Shown here: piece after piece, positions 17,279 through 26,086 of the stretch | Layout of the letters: every line of letters starts with the position of its first letter | How positions within the stretch are numbered: position 1 is the first letter of the stretch | NCBI RefSeq assembly: GCF_014201615.1 | Contig: NZ_JACHEU010000001.1 | Location: forward strand, 701,631-765,630 | DNA length: 64,000 nucleotides | Reading direction: 5' to 3' | DNA from: Aquamicrobium lusatiense | GTDB taxonomy: Bacteria; Pseudomonadota; Alphaproteobacteria; Rhizobiales; Rhizobiaceae | The notes under the pieces: generated by a model | What the model was told of the DNA's origin: nothing | Seen by the model: only the letters and a program-made list of their open reading frames with translations | Database searches by the model: none | Made by a program: the position numbers and the translations under genes

Positions 17279-17515
17279 GTCTCACCTCGCTGACGCCGCC
17301 GCAGCGTGTCACGGGTGAGACGGCAGGGTCAGACCCGTTCCTGTGGCCGCGACGGCCTTCTCTGTCGACTACTGTCGCTCGGCATGTTTCGGGTTCCTTC
17401 TGGTGCGGGCGCGGGCTGATCGAAGCTCTGCGGCCGACAGCTGTCTGATTAGCCGCAGCAGCCCCGAAACGCCACAAGGCTGTGAGGCGGTATTGGTATA
17501 TTCTGGCATCGCACG

Positions 17516-17561
17516 GATATACGAAAGTATACCGCCCGGCTCACGCAGCGCACTGCGTGAG
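17516..17561 (-). terminator. Two stem-loops after the siderophore ABC operon
   Basis: CTCACGCAG (17540-17548) pairs with CTGCGTGAG (17553-17561) around a 4-base loop, 10 bp past the ATPase stop. A second hairpin around GAAA (17516-17533) follows on the minus strand. Neither has a clear T-tract, so a Rho-dependent end or 3'-end stabilisation is equally possible. The rest of 17279-17571 shows no gene. Confidence 0.45.
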
Positions 17562-17571
17562 TTGCAGGACG

Positions 17572-18330
17572 TCATCTGTAATACAGGGCGTAAATGCCGG
17601 TTTCTTCCCGGAAGATCGAAACGTCGATGCCGAAAATGCTGCGGATGATACCGCTTTCCATGATCTCTTCGGGAGCGCCCTGTGCAGCCACTCTGCCGTC
17701 GCGCATGGCGACGATGTGATCGGAATAGCAGGAAGCGAAATTGATGTCGTGCAGCACCACCACGACGGTCTTTCCCAGTTCGTCCGCCGCGCGCCGCAGC
17801 AGCCGCATCATGCCTGCGGCATGTTTCATGTCCAGATTGTTGAGCGGCTCGTCCAGCAGCACATAATCGGTATCCTGACACAGCACCATGGCGACGAAGG
17901 CGCGCTGGCGCTGTCCTCCGGAAAGCTCGTCGAGAAAGCGGTCGGCAAGCGCATGCAGATCCAGAAACTCAAGCGCCTGCCGGATGTGGCGGTCGTCCTC
18001 GGCGGTGATCCTGCCGCGCGAATGGGGAAAGCGGCCGAAGGCGACCAGATCGCGCACGGTCAGCTTGGCCATCAGCTGATTGTCCTGCCGCAGCACCGAC
18101 AGGCGCTTGGCCAGAACGTCGCTCGGCGTTCTTGTGACGTCCATGCCGTCGACCGTCACCGAGCCGGCGCTCATCGGCATCAGCCGGCTGATCATGGACA
18201 GCAGCGTCGATTTGCCGGCTCCGTTCGGCCCGATCACGGACACGATGCCACCGGCAGGAAGCGACAACGTCACGCCATCCACCACCAGCTTGCCGCTATA
18301 GTCCTTGGAAACGTCGCGGATCTCGATCAT
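17572..18330 (-). CDS. Siderophore ABC transporter ATP-binding protein (FatE/YclP-like)
   Basis: A 252-residue ABC ATPase of the iron-chelate uptake family. It shows Walker A GPNGAGKST (about 34-42), the signature LSGGQRQR (about 137), Walker B YVLLDEPLNNLD and an H-loop VVLHDINFASCYSD. The C-terminal SIFREETGIYALYYR resembles the YclP/FatE group. The start ATG 18330 overlaps the permease stop (ATGA). It energises the two-permease importer encoded upstream. Confidence 0.9.
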   Translation of the reverse strand: MIEIRDVSKDYSGKLVVDGVTLSLPAGGIVSVIGPNGAGKSTLLSMISRLMPMSAGSVTVDGMDVTRTPSDVLAKRLSVLRQDNQLMAKLTVRDLVAFGRFPHSRGRITAEDDRHIRQALEFLDLHALADRFLDELSGGQRQRAFVAMVLCQDTDYVLLDEPLNNLDMKHAAGMMRLLRRAADELGKTVVVVLHDINFASCYSDHIVAMRDGRVAAQGAPEEIMESGIIRSIFGIDVSIFREETGIYALYYR

Positions 18331-19295
18331 CGCTTCACACCTTTGACGAGCAGGAACAGGAACACCAGCCCGCCGACGAATTCGATGACGATGCTGAGGG
18401 CGGAATTGAAGGAGAAGACCCGTTCCAGAATGGTCTGGCCCGCAACCAGAAAGATGATGCCGAGCATCACGGCCACGGGCAGCACTGTGACATGACGTCC
18501 GCCCGGCACCAGCTGGTAGGCAAGGCTGGCAACGAGCAGGCCGAAGAAGGTGACGGGACCGACCAGCGCGGTCGAAACCGAAACCAGAATGGCGACGACG
18601 ATGAGCACCGCAGACACGGTCCTGCGATAATCGACGCCGAGATTGACGGCGATGTCGTGGCCGAGCGCCAGCACGTCGAGCTTTGGCAGCATGCGCCAGC
18701 CGATCACCGAGGCGATGAGGACGAGGAGTGCCGAGGTGATCAGCAAGTGCTGGTCGACGACGTTGAAGGATGCAAACAAGCGGTCCTGCAGCACCACGAA
18801 TTCGTTGGGATCGATGATGCGCTGCATGAAGTTCGACAGGCTGCGGAACAGCACGCCGAACACCACGCCGACCAGCATCAGCAGATGCAGGCTGCGCGCG
18901 GTTCTGGCAAACAGCCAGCGATAAAGCGCCATCGAAAACGCCACCATCAGTGCGACCTCGATCAGGAACATCAGTCGCGGGTCGAGCGTGGAGACGCGGG
19001 CGGCGCCCAGCGTGAAGACGAGCACCGTCTGGATCAGCACGTAAAAGGCATCGAAGCCCATGATCGACGGGGTGAGGATGCGGTTTGCGGCAACGGTCTG
19101 GAACAGCACCGTCGACACGCCGATGGCATAGGCGACCAGCACCAGCGCGGCGAGTTTCCGGCCCCTGAACGGCAGCACGAAATCCCAGCGGCCCTTTGCG
19201 CCGATGGTCATGAACACGGCGATGGCCGCGCACATCACTCCGGCGAGGGCGAGCAGGACAAAGAGGTTGCGCCGGGAAAGCCGCTCAGAAGACAC
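18327..19295 (-). CDS. Siderophore ABC transporter permease (FatC/YclO-like)
   Basis: A 322-residue FecCD-family permease with about nine spans. LVLVAYAIGVSTVLFQTVAANRILTP and the conserved LVGPVTFFGLLVASLAYQL are visible. It overlaps the upstream permease gene by 11 bp and the ATPase gene by 4 bp, giving a tightly coupled triad. It forms a heterodimeric channel with the product of 19285-20253. Confidence 0.9.
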   Translation of the reverse strand: MSSERLSRRNLFVLLALAGVMCAAIAVFMTIGAKGRWDFVLPFRGRKLAALVLVAYAIGVSTVLFQTVAANRILTPSIMGFDAFYVLIQTVLVFTLGAARVSTLDPRLMFLIEVALMVAFSMALYRWLFARTARSLHLLMLVGVVFGVLFRSLSNFMQRIIDPNEFVVLQDRLFASFNVVDQHLLITSALLVLIASVIGWRMLPKLDVLALGHDIAVNLGVDYRRTVSAVLIVVAILVSVSTALVGPVTFFGLLVASLAYQLVPGGRHVTVLPVAVMLGIIFLVAGQTILERVFSFNSALSIVIEFVGGLVFLFLLVKGVKR

Positions 19296-20253
19296 GGGCG
19301 TTTCTCCTCAGCAGCAGATAGAGGAAGGCCGCGCTGCCGAACACGCCGACCACCGTTCCGATCGGGATCTCGAACGGATAGAGCACGATGCGTCCGATGA
19401 TGTCGCAGGCCAGCACGATGCCGGAGCCGAGGACGGCCACCCATGGCAACGAACGCCTCAGATTGTCGCCGACGATCATGGAGACGATGTTGGGCACGAT
19501 CAGCCCCAGAAACGGGATCATGCCCACGGTGACCACGACAACTGCCGTGACCACCGAGACGATAGATAGCCCGAACAGCGCGACGCGGCGATAGTTCAGC
19601 CCGACATTGGTGGTGAAATCCTCGCCCATGCCGGCGACAGTCAGGCGGTCGGCGGCGAAATAGGCGAGGCAGGTGAGGCCGAAGGCGATCCACAGGAGTT
19701 CATAGCGGCCCCTCAGCACGGCAGAGAAATCGCCGGTGGTCCATGCGCCCAGCGATTGCAGCATGTCGAAGCGGTAGGCGAGGAAGGAGGTGACGGCGCT
19801 GATCACGCCGCCAAGCATGATGCCGACCAGCGGCACCATCAGGGTGGAGCGCAGCGGAATGCGGCGCAGTATGGCGAGAAACAGCATCGTGCCGGCCAGC
19901 GCGAACAGGGCCGCAACCGCCATGCGTCCGATAACCGGCAGCCCCGGCGCCACCAGCACGATGACGAGAAAGCCGAGGCTGGCGGATTCGACCGTGCCCG
20001 CCGTCGAAGGTTCGACGAAGCGGTTACGCACCAGCATCTGCATGATGGTTCCGCACACCGCCATGGCGGATCCCGCCAGAATGAGCGCAACCGTGCGCGG
20101 CAGGCGGCTTGCCAGCAGCACATGCAGCGCCCTGCCATCGGCTTCGCCCGAAAAAAGCGTCGCCAGCGAAACATCGCTGACGCCGACGAACAGGCTGGCA
20201 ACGGCGAGCACGAGGACCAGAAGCGCGGAAAATGCGAGGCCGGAGGCTTTCAT
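19285..20253 (-). CDS. Siderophore ABC transporter permease (FatD/YclN-like)
   Basis: A 322-residue FecCD-family permease. Family segments include SRLPRTVALILAGSAMAVCG, NRFVEPSTAGTVESASLG and VTVGMIPFLGLIVPNIVSM. The start is ATG 20253 (MKASGLAF); the longer frame to 20463 overlaps the binding-protein gene and an intercistronic hairpin. It pairs with the second permease. Confidence 0.9.
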   Translation of the reverse strand: MKASGLAFSALLVLVLAVASLFVGVSDVSLATLFSGEADGRALHVLLASRLPRTVALILAGSAMAVCGTIMQMLVRNRFVEPSTAGTVESASLGFLVIVLVAPGLPVIGRMAVAALFALAGTMLFLAILRRIPLRSTLMVPLVGIMLGGVISAVTSFLAYRFDMLQSLGAWTTGDFSAVLRGRYELLWIAFGLTCLAYFAADRLTVAGMGEDFTTNVGLNYRRVALFGLSIVSVVTAVVVVTVGMIPFLGLIVPNIVSMIVGDNLRRSLPWVAVLGSGIVLACDIIGRIVLYPFEIPIGTVVGVFGSAAFLYLLLRRNARVF

Positions 20254-20275
20254 GGCACCGAACTTGTAAAACGGA

Positions 20276-20335
20276 CGATGCAGCGCCCCAAATAAATGAA
20301 GCGCTGCATCGACAGGATGAAGGGCAAAAACCCTG
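20276..20335 (-). terminator. Intercistronic hairpins between binding-protein and permease genes
   Basis: CGATGCAGCGC (20276-20286) and GCGCTGCATCG (20301-20311) form a perfect 11-bp stem with a 14-base loop. A second small stem AGGG/CCCT lies at 20321-20334. They lie just after the binding-protein stop. Such structures commonly cause binding protein to be made in excess over the permeases through mRNA stabilisation or partial termination. Confidence 0.6.
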
Positions 20336-20345
20336 TTGCGGGGGC

Positions 20346-21272
20346 TTATTCCTTGCGCAACGCCTTTGCAATCTGATCGGCGCTGGCGCTCAGCGCGGTG
20401 ATGCCGCCGCCGACCAGATACCAGTTCACCGGGTCGAGATAGACCACATGCCCGTTCTTCCACGCATTGGTCTGGCCGACGAGATCATTGTCGAGCATCT
20501 GCTGCGCGGCCGATCCTTCGCGGCCGATCGCCGCGTCGCGGTCGATGACGAACAGCCAGTCGGGATTGGCCTCAAGGATGAACTCGAAGGAAATCGCCTG
20601 ACCGTGATTGCCGGCCTGCAGGTCTGCGCGCGCCGGCTCGACGCCGAACACCGAATGCAGCATGCCAAAACGCGAGCCCGGGCCATAGGCGCTCATCTTA
20701 CCGCCGGTGGTCAGGATCAGCAGGCCCTTGCCGGCGCCGCTGGCGGCCTCGCGCGCGGCGGCGATGGATGCATCGAGCGCCGCGATCTTGTCCGCGGCTT
20801 CCTTTTCCCTGTCGAACACTTTGCCCAGCAGTGACACGTTCGACTTCACGCTGTCGACAAGGTTGGTGTTGTCGACGGTCAGGTCGATGGTCGGCGCGAT
20901 CTTCGACAGTTCGGCGAATTTGGCGCTGGAACGGCCGCCGACGATGATCAGGTCGGCATCGGCGGCATTGACGGCTTCCAGATCGGGCTCGAACAGCGAT
21001 CCGATCTTCGCATATTCGTCGCCCGCATACTTCGCCAGATAGGGCGGGAAGTTGGACGCCGGGACGCCCGCGATCTCCACACCCAGCGCATCGAGCGTAT
21101 CGATCGAGGCCATGTCGAAGACAAGAACCGTCTTCGGGGCCGCGGGCAGCGAAATCTCGCCCTGCGTGTGCTTGACGGTGATGTCCTGTGCAACGGCAAC
21201 CACAGGAGCCATTTGCAGGGAAAGCGCACCAAGCGCGAGTGAGAACAATATAGAACGTCTGTCCAGCTTCAT
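20346..21272 (-). CDS. Siderophore-binding protein, FatB/CeuE/YclQ family
   Basis: A 308-residue periplasmic binding protein for a ferric siderophore. The signal peptide is MKLDRRSILFSLALGALSL to about residue 29 (AVAQ). The mature part has VKHTQGEISLPAAPKTVLVFD, DTLDALGVEIAGVP and ADLIIVGGRSSAKFAELSKIAPTIDL, typical of the FatB/CeuE/YclQ group that binds petrobactin or catecholate-type ligands. The start is ATG 21272; the frame extends upstream to 21332 without family similarity. It lies between the TonB receptor gene (104 bp upstream) and the permeases. Confidence 0.88.
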   Translation of the reverse strand: MKLDRRSILFSLALGALSLQMAPVVAVAQDITVKHTQGEISLPAAPKTVLVFDMASIDTLDALGVEIAGVPASNFPPYLAKYAGDEYAKIGSLFEPDLEAVNAADADLIIVGGRSSAKFAELSKIAPTIDLTVDNTNLVDSVKSNVSLLGKVFDREKEAADKIAALDASIAAAREAASGAGKGLLILTTGGKMSAYGPGSRFGMLHSVFGVEPARADLQAGNHGQAISFEFILEANPDWLFVIDRDAAIGREGSAAQQMLDNDLVGQTNAWKNGHVVYLDPVNWYLVGGGITALSASADQIAKALRKE

Positions 21273-21376
21273 CCCGAGTTCCCGTTCAAATGATACAAAG
21301 CTGGCCCGGACACGTTTTCGTGCCCGGACCATGTGTCTTCACTGCCACAAAAGCAGCCGTTTCAGAGCTCCGACGC

Positions 21377-23524
21377 TCAGAAGTTCGTGGTCAGGCTGAC
21401 CCACAGGCGGCGGCCTTCCATGGTGGTGTTGTAGTCGGTCGCCTCCACCTTCTTGTCGAAGAGGTTGTAGACCGCACCCTTCAGCACGACATTTTCATTG
21501 AAGGCGTAGGATGCACCGAAATCGACCGTTGCATAGTCGCCGTACTTGCGCCCCGTCTTGCCGTTGATGACCACCGGCGTTCCGTTGCTTCCGATACGCG
21601 CGCCGGAGGCGATTTCAGAACCATGGTAGTTGACCGAGGCCCACGTCGCCAGACCGTCGATCGGCGTGACCCAGTCGGCGCGCACGTTTGCCATGTGCTC
21701 GGGCGTGCGGGCCAGCGGGAAGTCCTTGTAGTCACCGGTCTTCTGCTTGGAGTCGGTATAGGTATAGCTGCCGCGGAAGGTCAGGGTCGGCGTTGCTTCC
21801 CATGTGGCCGTCAGCTCGATGCCCTGAATGACAGCGTCATCGATGTTGTAATTGTACCAGAGGCGGTAGTTGGGATCTTCAGACCAGCGTTCCGGATCGC
21901 CGTTGGCATCGAGAACAAGGGCGTTGGCAATCTTGTCCTTGAAATCTGTATAGAAATACGTCGCGCCCATCGACAGGCCGCTGTAATTGTCCCAGATCGC
22001 GCCGATTTCGTAGCTGGTGCTCTTCTCGGGCTTGAGATTGGGATCGCCGATGATGACGCCGCAAGTTCCGTTGGGACCGTAGCTGCAGCCGGCGCCGCCG
22101 GTGGTGTAGGCATAACCGGGGGCGATCGAACGCACGTCGGGTGCACGGAAACCGGTTGAAACGCCGCCCTTGACCGTCAGCTGCTCGGTCGCGTTCCAAA
22201 CGCCGTAGAGGCGGGGGCTGTAATGTGCGCCATAGATTTCATGATGGTCCATGCGCAGACCACCCGTCAGGGCGAAGACATCGCTGATCTTCCACTCGTC
22301 CTCGACGAAAAGGGCCCACTGTTCGATCTGGAACTTCTCGTCCTGGCCCGTACGACGTCCGGGGTTCTGGTCGGTCAGCGTCGCATCGAAATACTGACCG
22401 CCGACCACCATGGTATGCAGGCCGCCGAGTTCGAACGGCGTCGTGAACTTGGCATCCAGAACCGAGTTGCGGATTTCCGGAGAGCGGGCATTTTCGACGA
22501 AAGCACTCTGGGCGGGCGTCCACGCGAAGCTCGTGCGCTCGGCCCATTCCTGAGAGAACGAGATTTCGGAGGTCGTCCAGCCCCAGCGCCCGACATGTGT
22601 CAGCGACCAGTGATCCCTGTCGTTGTAATTGTAGGTTCCGTTCGCCGTTGCGGCGAGTGTTTCGCCAGCGGTCGCCTCGCGCCTGACGCGGGTACGCCCT
22701 GCTTCGAGGATGATGTCGTGATCTTCATTGGGCGTGAAGGTCAGGCGACCCGCAATATCCCCCTCCTTGGCATCGGTGACGCCGCCGAGGAAACTATCTT
22801 CTCCGCGCTTCAGGCCCCGGCCCCAGATCTGCAGGCCGAGTTTGTCCTGAATGACGGGTCCGCTGCCATAGAAGGAAACTTGTCCGGAATTTCCGAACTG
22901 CGAGTGCTGCTGGAGCGTGCCGTCGACCGTCACCGACCCCGACCACACGTCGGCGACCTTGCGGGTGATGATGTTGATGACGCCGCCCATCGCGTCCGAC
23001 CCATAGAGGGAGGACATCGGACCACGTACGACCTCGATGCGCTCGATGGCGCTGATCGGCGGAATGAAGCTCTGCTCGAAGCCTGAATTGCCGTTGGTTC
23101 GCGCGTCACGCGTGCTCTGGCGCTTTCCGTCGACGAGGATCAGCGTGTAGGTGCCCGGCAGGCCGCGGATATAAATATCCTTCTCGTTGGCAACGCCGGT
23201 CACCGCCACGCCCTGAACCTCGCGCAGCGCATCGGTCAGGTCGCGGAACGAACCTTTTTCCAGTTCTTCGCGGGAAACCACGGTGATGCTTGCAGGGGCG
23301 TCCTTGACGTTCTGCTCGAAGCCGGTGGCCGTGATCACGATCTGCTTGAGAACGGTAACGCCGTTCTCCTCATCTTCCGCAGTCTGTGCGAAAGCGGTGC
23401 CCGGAGCACTGAGTGCGCCGGCCGCAACAAGGCAGGAACACGCTGCAAGAGCCCGTTTCCAGCGCATCACCGAGCCCGCAGCATTGCCCTCGCAACTGCG
23501 TTCTGTCGAACCCTCTCGCCACAT
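21377..23524 (-). CDS. TonB-dependent siderophore receptor (FepA/CirA-like)
   Basis: A 715-residue outer-membrane receptor without an STN domain. The signal peptide ends near AQ at residues 46-47, the TonB-box-like KQIVITATG is at about 61-69, and the plug includes DIYIRGLPGTYTLILVDGKRQ and SLYGSDAMGGVINIITRKV. The barrel ends in LTTNF with terminal Phe. It shares long segments with the STN receptor at 3.9-6.3 kb, so the two are paralogues. AAGGGG lies 8 bases before ATG 23524. It is the first gene of the second iron operon. Iron repression is expected, but no confident Fur/RirA/Irr site was identified. Confidence 0.92.
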   Translation of the reverse strand: MWREGSTERSCEGNAAGSVMRWKRALAACSCLVAAGALSAPGTAFAQTAEDEENGVTVLKQIVITATGFEQNVKDAPASITVVSREELEKGSFRDLTDALREVQGVAVTGVANEKDIYIRGLPGTYTLILVDGKRQSTRDARTNGNSGFEQSFIPPISAIERIEVVRGPMSSLYGSDAMGGVINIITRKVADVWSGSVTVDGTLQQHSQFGNSGQVSFYGSGPVIQDKLGLQIWGRGLKRGEDSFLGGVTDAKEGDIAGRLTFTPNEDHDIILEAGRTRVRREATAGETLAATANGTYNYNDRDHWSLTHVGRWGWTTSEISFSQEWAERTSFAWTPAQSAFVENARSPEIRNSVLDAKFTTPFELGGLHTMVVGGQYFDATLTDQNPGRRTGQDEKFQIEQWALFVEDEWKISDVFALTGGLRMDHHEIYGAHYSPRLYGVWNATEQLTVKGGVSTGFRAPDVRSIAPGYAYTTGGAGCSYGPNGTCGVIIGDPNLKPEKSTSYEIGAIWDNYSGLSMGATYFYTDFKDKIANALVLDANGDPERWSEDPNYRLWYNYNIDDAVIQGIELTATWEATPTLTFRGSYTYTDSKQKTGDYKDFPLARTPEHMANVRADWVTPIDGLATWASVNYHGSEIASGARIGSNGTPVVINGKTGRKYGDYATVDFGASYAFNENVVLKGAVYNLFDKKVEATDYNTTMEGRRLWVSLTTNF

Positions 23525-23663
23525 GCGGATAACCCCTTTATAAAATATGAGCGTAATAGTCCTATTCAGAATTGGCGCTCACAGGGTCAATGCCGATGTT
23601 TTTGAACGATACTAAATTCAGAAAAACGCAATTTGGGGAGGGACCGCGCGGACGTGCGCAAAT

Positions 23664-25169
23664 ATGGGCGCTTTCGGGAGCAGGGTCATAGGAAATTCAA
23701 CGACAAAATCGGCTAAAATTAGGCGCCCTCCAGGCAATCGGACGTCTTCCGCAAAGGAAGCACAGGCCGAGGCGCCTCTGGGCAGGTTGCGGCTGATCCT
23801 TGCGCTCGATGCGCTGCTTGTTGAAAAATCCGTGAACGGGGCGGCTGCGCGCCTCGGGCTGGGCGCTCCGGCCATGAGCCGGCTGCTCAAGCAGATTCGC
23901 GAGCTGTATGGCGACCAGATTCTTGTCAGGACGGCGCAGGGCATGATCCCCACGCCTTTCGCGGAATCGCTGCGCCTGCGGGTGCGGGCTGTCGCTTCCG
24001 AGGCGGAAGACCTGACCAGCCCTGTCACGGAACGTCCGTTGCGGCAGATCCCGGAGTGGAAAGCCGTGCCGATCGTCGATGTGGTTCCTCTCGGTTATCG
24101 GCCGAAAAACCGTCTGGAAGGCCAGCCCCTGCCCATCCACCATGCCCGCCGTCTGGCGAGCATCGGGCATAACGCCGATCCGATGCAAAGACTGGCCAAA
24201 CATATTGCCACGACCGCGGCGGGCGTCGGAAGTTCACGTCCGCTTGACGCCGAGGAGGCGCAGGAAGCGTTTTCCATTATCCTTGAGGGTGACGCGGACC
24301 CGGCCCAGACGGGCGCGCTGCTGGCAACGATGCACTATCGCGGCCTGACCGCCGGAGAACTGGCAGGTTTCGTGCGGGCCAGTCGCCAGCATATCGATGC
24401 GCCCGATGTGGGCGCGGGTATCGTGGATCTGGACCTGCCGATCTATTTGTCGCCGCGCTCCACTGCCATGCCCTGGCTCATGCAGGCGGGAAAGCTGCTC
24501 GCGCAATCGGGCATTCGCGTGCTGCTGCACGGCTTTGGCAAAGAAATTGATCAGGGCAAGCTGGAAGCTGCCGCCAGTGGCATCGGCATTCCTGTCTGCA
24601 CTTCCATGGAGGCGGCGCCGCAGGTGGTGGAAACGCATGGCATCGGTTTCATGCCTTTGACGGCCATGACGCAGCGTATGCCGCATCTGCCTTTGCTTTA
24701 CCGGCTTTTCCAGATGCGCACGCCGGTGAACCTCATGCTGCATCTCCTCAATCCGCTTGGAGCCCCCGCCAGCCTGCTCGGCGTTGCGCAGCCGGCCAAC
24801 CAGTTGCTGCATCGCGATACGGCACATGCCGCCGGATTGCCGAATCTTGCCATTCTCGGCAGTGTTCGTGATGTTGGCGAGTTCAATCCTTACAGGCCAA
24901 CGACGATATACCGGCTTGTCGATGGCAAGCCTTCAGAAGTTTTCGTTCCATCCGTTCCCGAACCCCGGCTCGATGGTTCGACCGGTCTGACCAGTCTGGA
25001 ATACTGGCAGGGCGTTTGGGAAAACCGGGTGCGGGATGAGCGGCCACGGCAAATCGTCATCGACACCGCCGCTGCCGCTCTGCTGAGCATGCGCCCGCAA
25101 CACACTGCCTTCGATGACCTGCGAGATGAAGCCGCAGCACTTTGGCGCCGGCGCAGGATAAAGGGATGA
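23664..25169 (+). CDS. Fusion of a LysR-type HTH with a TrpD2/YbiB-like glycosyltransferase-family-3 domain
   Basis: A 501-residue two-domain protein. Residues about 42-115 form a LysR-type winged helix (LDALLVEKSVNGAAARLGLG, then APAMSRLLKQIRELYGDQIL and LVRTAQGMIPTP). Residues about 160-490 match the anthranilate-phosphoribosyltransferase-like YbiB/TrpD2 fold: the N-terminal helical domain (PLDAEEAQEAFSIILEGDAD) and PIYLSPRSTAMPW in place of the glycine-rich phosphoribosyl-pyrophosphate loop of true TrpD. TrpD2 proteins bind nucleic acids and are not tryptophan enzymes. No trp gene is nearby. The LysR effector-binding domain is absent. It is divergent from the siderophore receptor (139 bp apart). 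Function unknown. Confidence 0.85.
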   Translation: MGAFGSRVIGNSTTKSAKIRRPPGNRTSSAKEAQAEAPLGRLRLILALDALLVEKSVNGAAARLGLGAPAMSRLLKQIRELYGDQILVRTAQGMIPTPFAESLRLRVRAVASEAEDLTSPVTERPLRQIPEWKAVPIVDVVPLGYRPKNRLEGQPLPIHHARRLASIGHNADPMQRLAKHIATTAAGVGSSRPLDAEEAQEAFSIILEGDADPAQTGALLATMHYRGLTAGELAGFVRASRQHIDAPDVGAGIVDLDLPIYLSPRSTAMPWLMQAGKLLAQSGIRVLLHGFGKEIDQGKLEAAASGIGIPVCTSMEAAPQVVETHGIGFMPLTAMTQRMPHLPLLYRLFQMRTPVNLMLHLLNPLGAPASLLGVAQPANQLLHRDTAHAAGLPNLAILGSVRDVGEFNPYRPTTIYRLVDGKPSEVFVPSVPEPRLDGSTGLTSLEYWQGVWENRVRDERPRQIVIDTAAAALLSMRPQHTAFDDLRDEAAALWRRRRIKG

Positions 25170-25214
25170 GGGGAAGGGGGGCCTGAGTTCCCGGAGCCGC
25201 ACGAGGGCAGGTCG

Positions 25215-25931
25215 TCAGCTTTCGCGTGCCCGCTCCAGCGCGGCCAGTTTCGCCGTGCCATAGGTTTTCAGGAACATATCGACGCCGGCACTTGCGATCC
25301 GCTCGACCTCCTCCTGTGTGGGGGCGTCGGGACGGAAGCCGAACAGACGCTGCCGCGCAAGGCCCGCCAGACACAGCTCTGTCAACTGATAGGCTGCCAG
25401 CGTGACGTCCCTGATGTCGAGCAGGTCCCGCTCCACCGCCTTCGACAGGAAGGCGACCAGACGCTCATGTCCGTGCTTGGGGCCTCTCTCATAAAAACGC
25501 CGGCCAAGCTCGGGAATGCGGTCGGCCGCGCCGATGACGACGCGCTGTGCGAGGATCACCTTGTTGGAGGTGATCCTGAGCGCGAGCCCGGTTCCGAAAC
25601 GCGTCAGCGTGCTGCGCAGATCGCCCGGATTGTCCAGCGTCTCATAGAGATTGCGGAAGATGGCGGTGCGTTCTTCCTCGACCAGCGCTTCGAACAGCTC
25701 TTCCTTGCTGGCGAAGTAGACATAGATGGTGCCCTTGGAAACGCCTGCTTCGCGGGTAATGTCGTTCATAGAGGCGGCATCGAAGCCCAGCCTCATGAAC
25801 ACGCGCCGCGCGCCGTCGATGATCTGCTGGCGCTTGACCGGATCGTTTCCCGCTGAGGGACGGCGACGGTTCGTCGCGGCATCAGAACTATACTGCCCGG
25901 TTCTGTCCTTGTTCGAGGTGGCCCCGCTCAT
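25215..25931 (-). CDS. TetR/AcrR-family repressor of the adjacent efflux pair
   Basis: A 238-residue regulator. The TetR helix-turn-helix lies at about 33-80 (IIDGARRVFMRLGFDAASMNDI, split, then TREAGVSKGTIYVYFASKEELF). The C-terminal ligand domain is of the AcrR/TetR_C type. It is divergent from emrA, and two inverted repeats in the 155-bp shared region are likely operators. An N-terminal tail of about 30 polar residues precedes the HTH, so a later start is possible. Confidence 0.9.
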   Translation of the reverse strand: MSGATSNKDRTGQYSSDAATNRRRPSAGNDPVKRQQIIDGARRVFMRLGFDAASMNDITREAGVSKGTIYVYFASKEELFEALVEEERTAIFRNLYETLDNPGDLRSTLTRFGTGLALRITSNKVILAQRVVIGAADRIPELGRRFYERGPKHGHERLVAFLSKAVERDLLDIRDVTLAAYQLTELCLAGLARQRLFGFRPDAPTQEEVERIASAGVDMFLKTYGTAKLAALERARES

Positions 25932-25988
25932 CTCTTCGCGTGAATGTCCCTTATGCCGTCTCGGCCGTTTGCCGGCGCATGATAAGAA

Positions 25989-26008
25989 ATCGAACCGATG
26001 AGTTCGAT
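25989..26008. promoter_or_regulatory. Candidate TetR operator 1
   Basis: Inverted repeat ATCGAAC (25989-25995), 6-base spacer, GTTCGAT (26002-26008). It lies just upstream of a -35-like TTGATA (26015-26020) for the emrA promoter and between the divergent genes. It shares ATCGAACCG with operator 2. Confidence 0.6.
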
Positions 26009-26049
26009 TTTCTCTTGATATGGGCTTTTGGGAGCGCTAAGTCAACATC

Positions 26050-26063
26050 GAACCGAACGGTTC
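26050..26063. promoter_or_regulatory. Candidate TetR operator 2
   Basis: A perfect 14-bp palindrome GAACCGAACGGTTC, preceded by ATC as in operator 1. It lies 24 bp before the emrA start, downstream of the predicted promoter, where binding would block transcription. Confidence 0.6.
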
Positions 26064-26086
26064 AGTTCTATTTGGAGAGATGATCC

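Noticed and set aside
23525..23663. Fur/Irr/RirA box upstream of the second siderophore receptor
   Set aside because: AT-rich segments are present, but none matched a consensus well enough to report.
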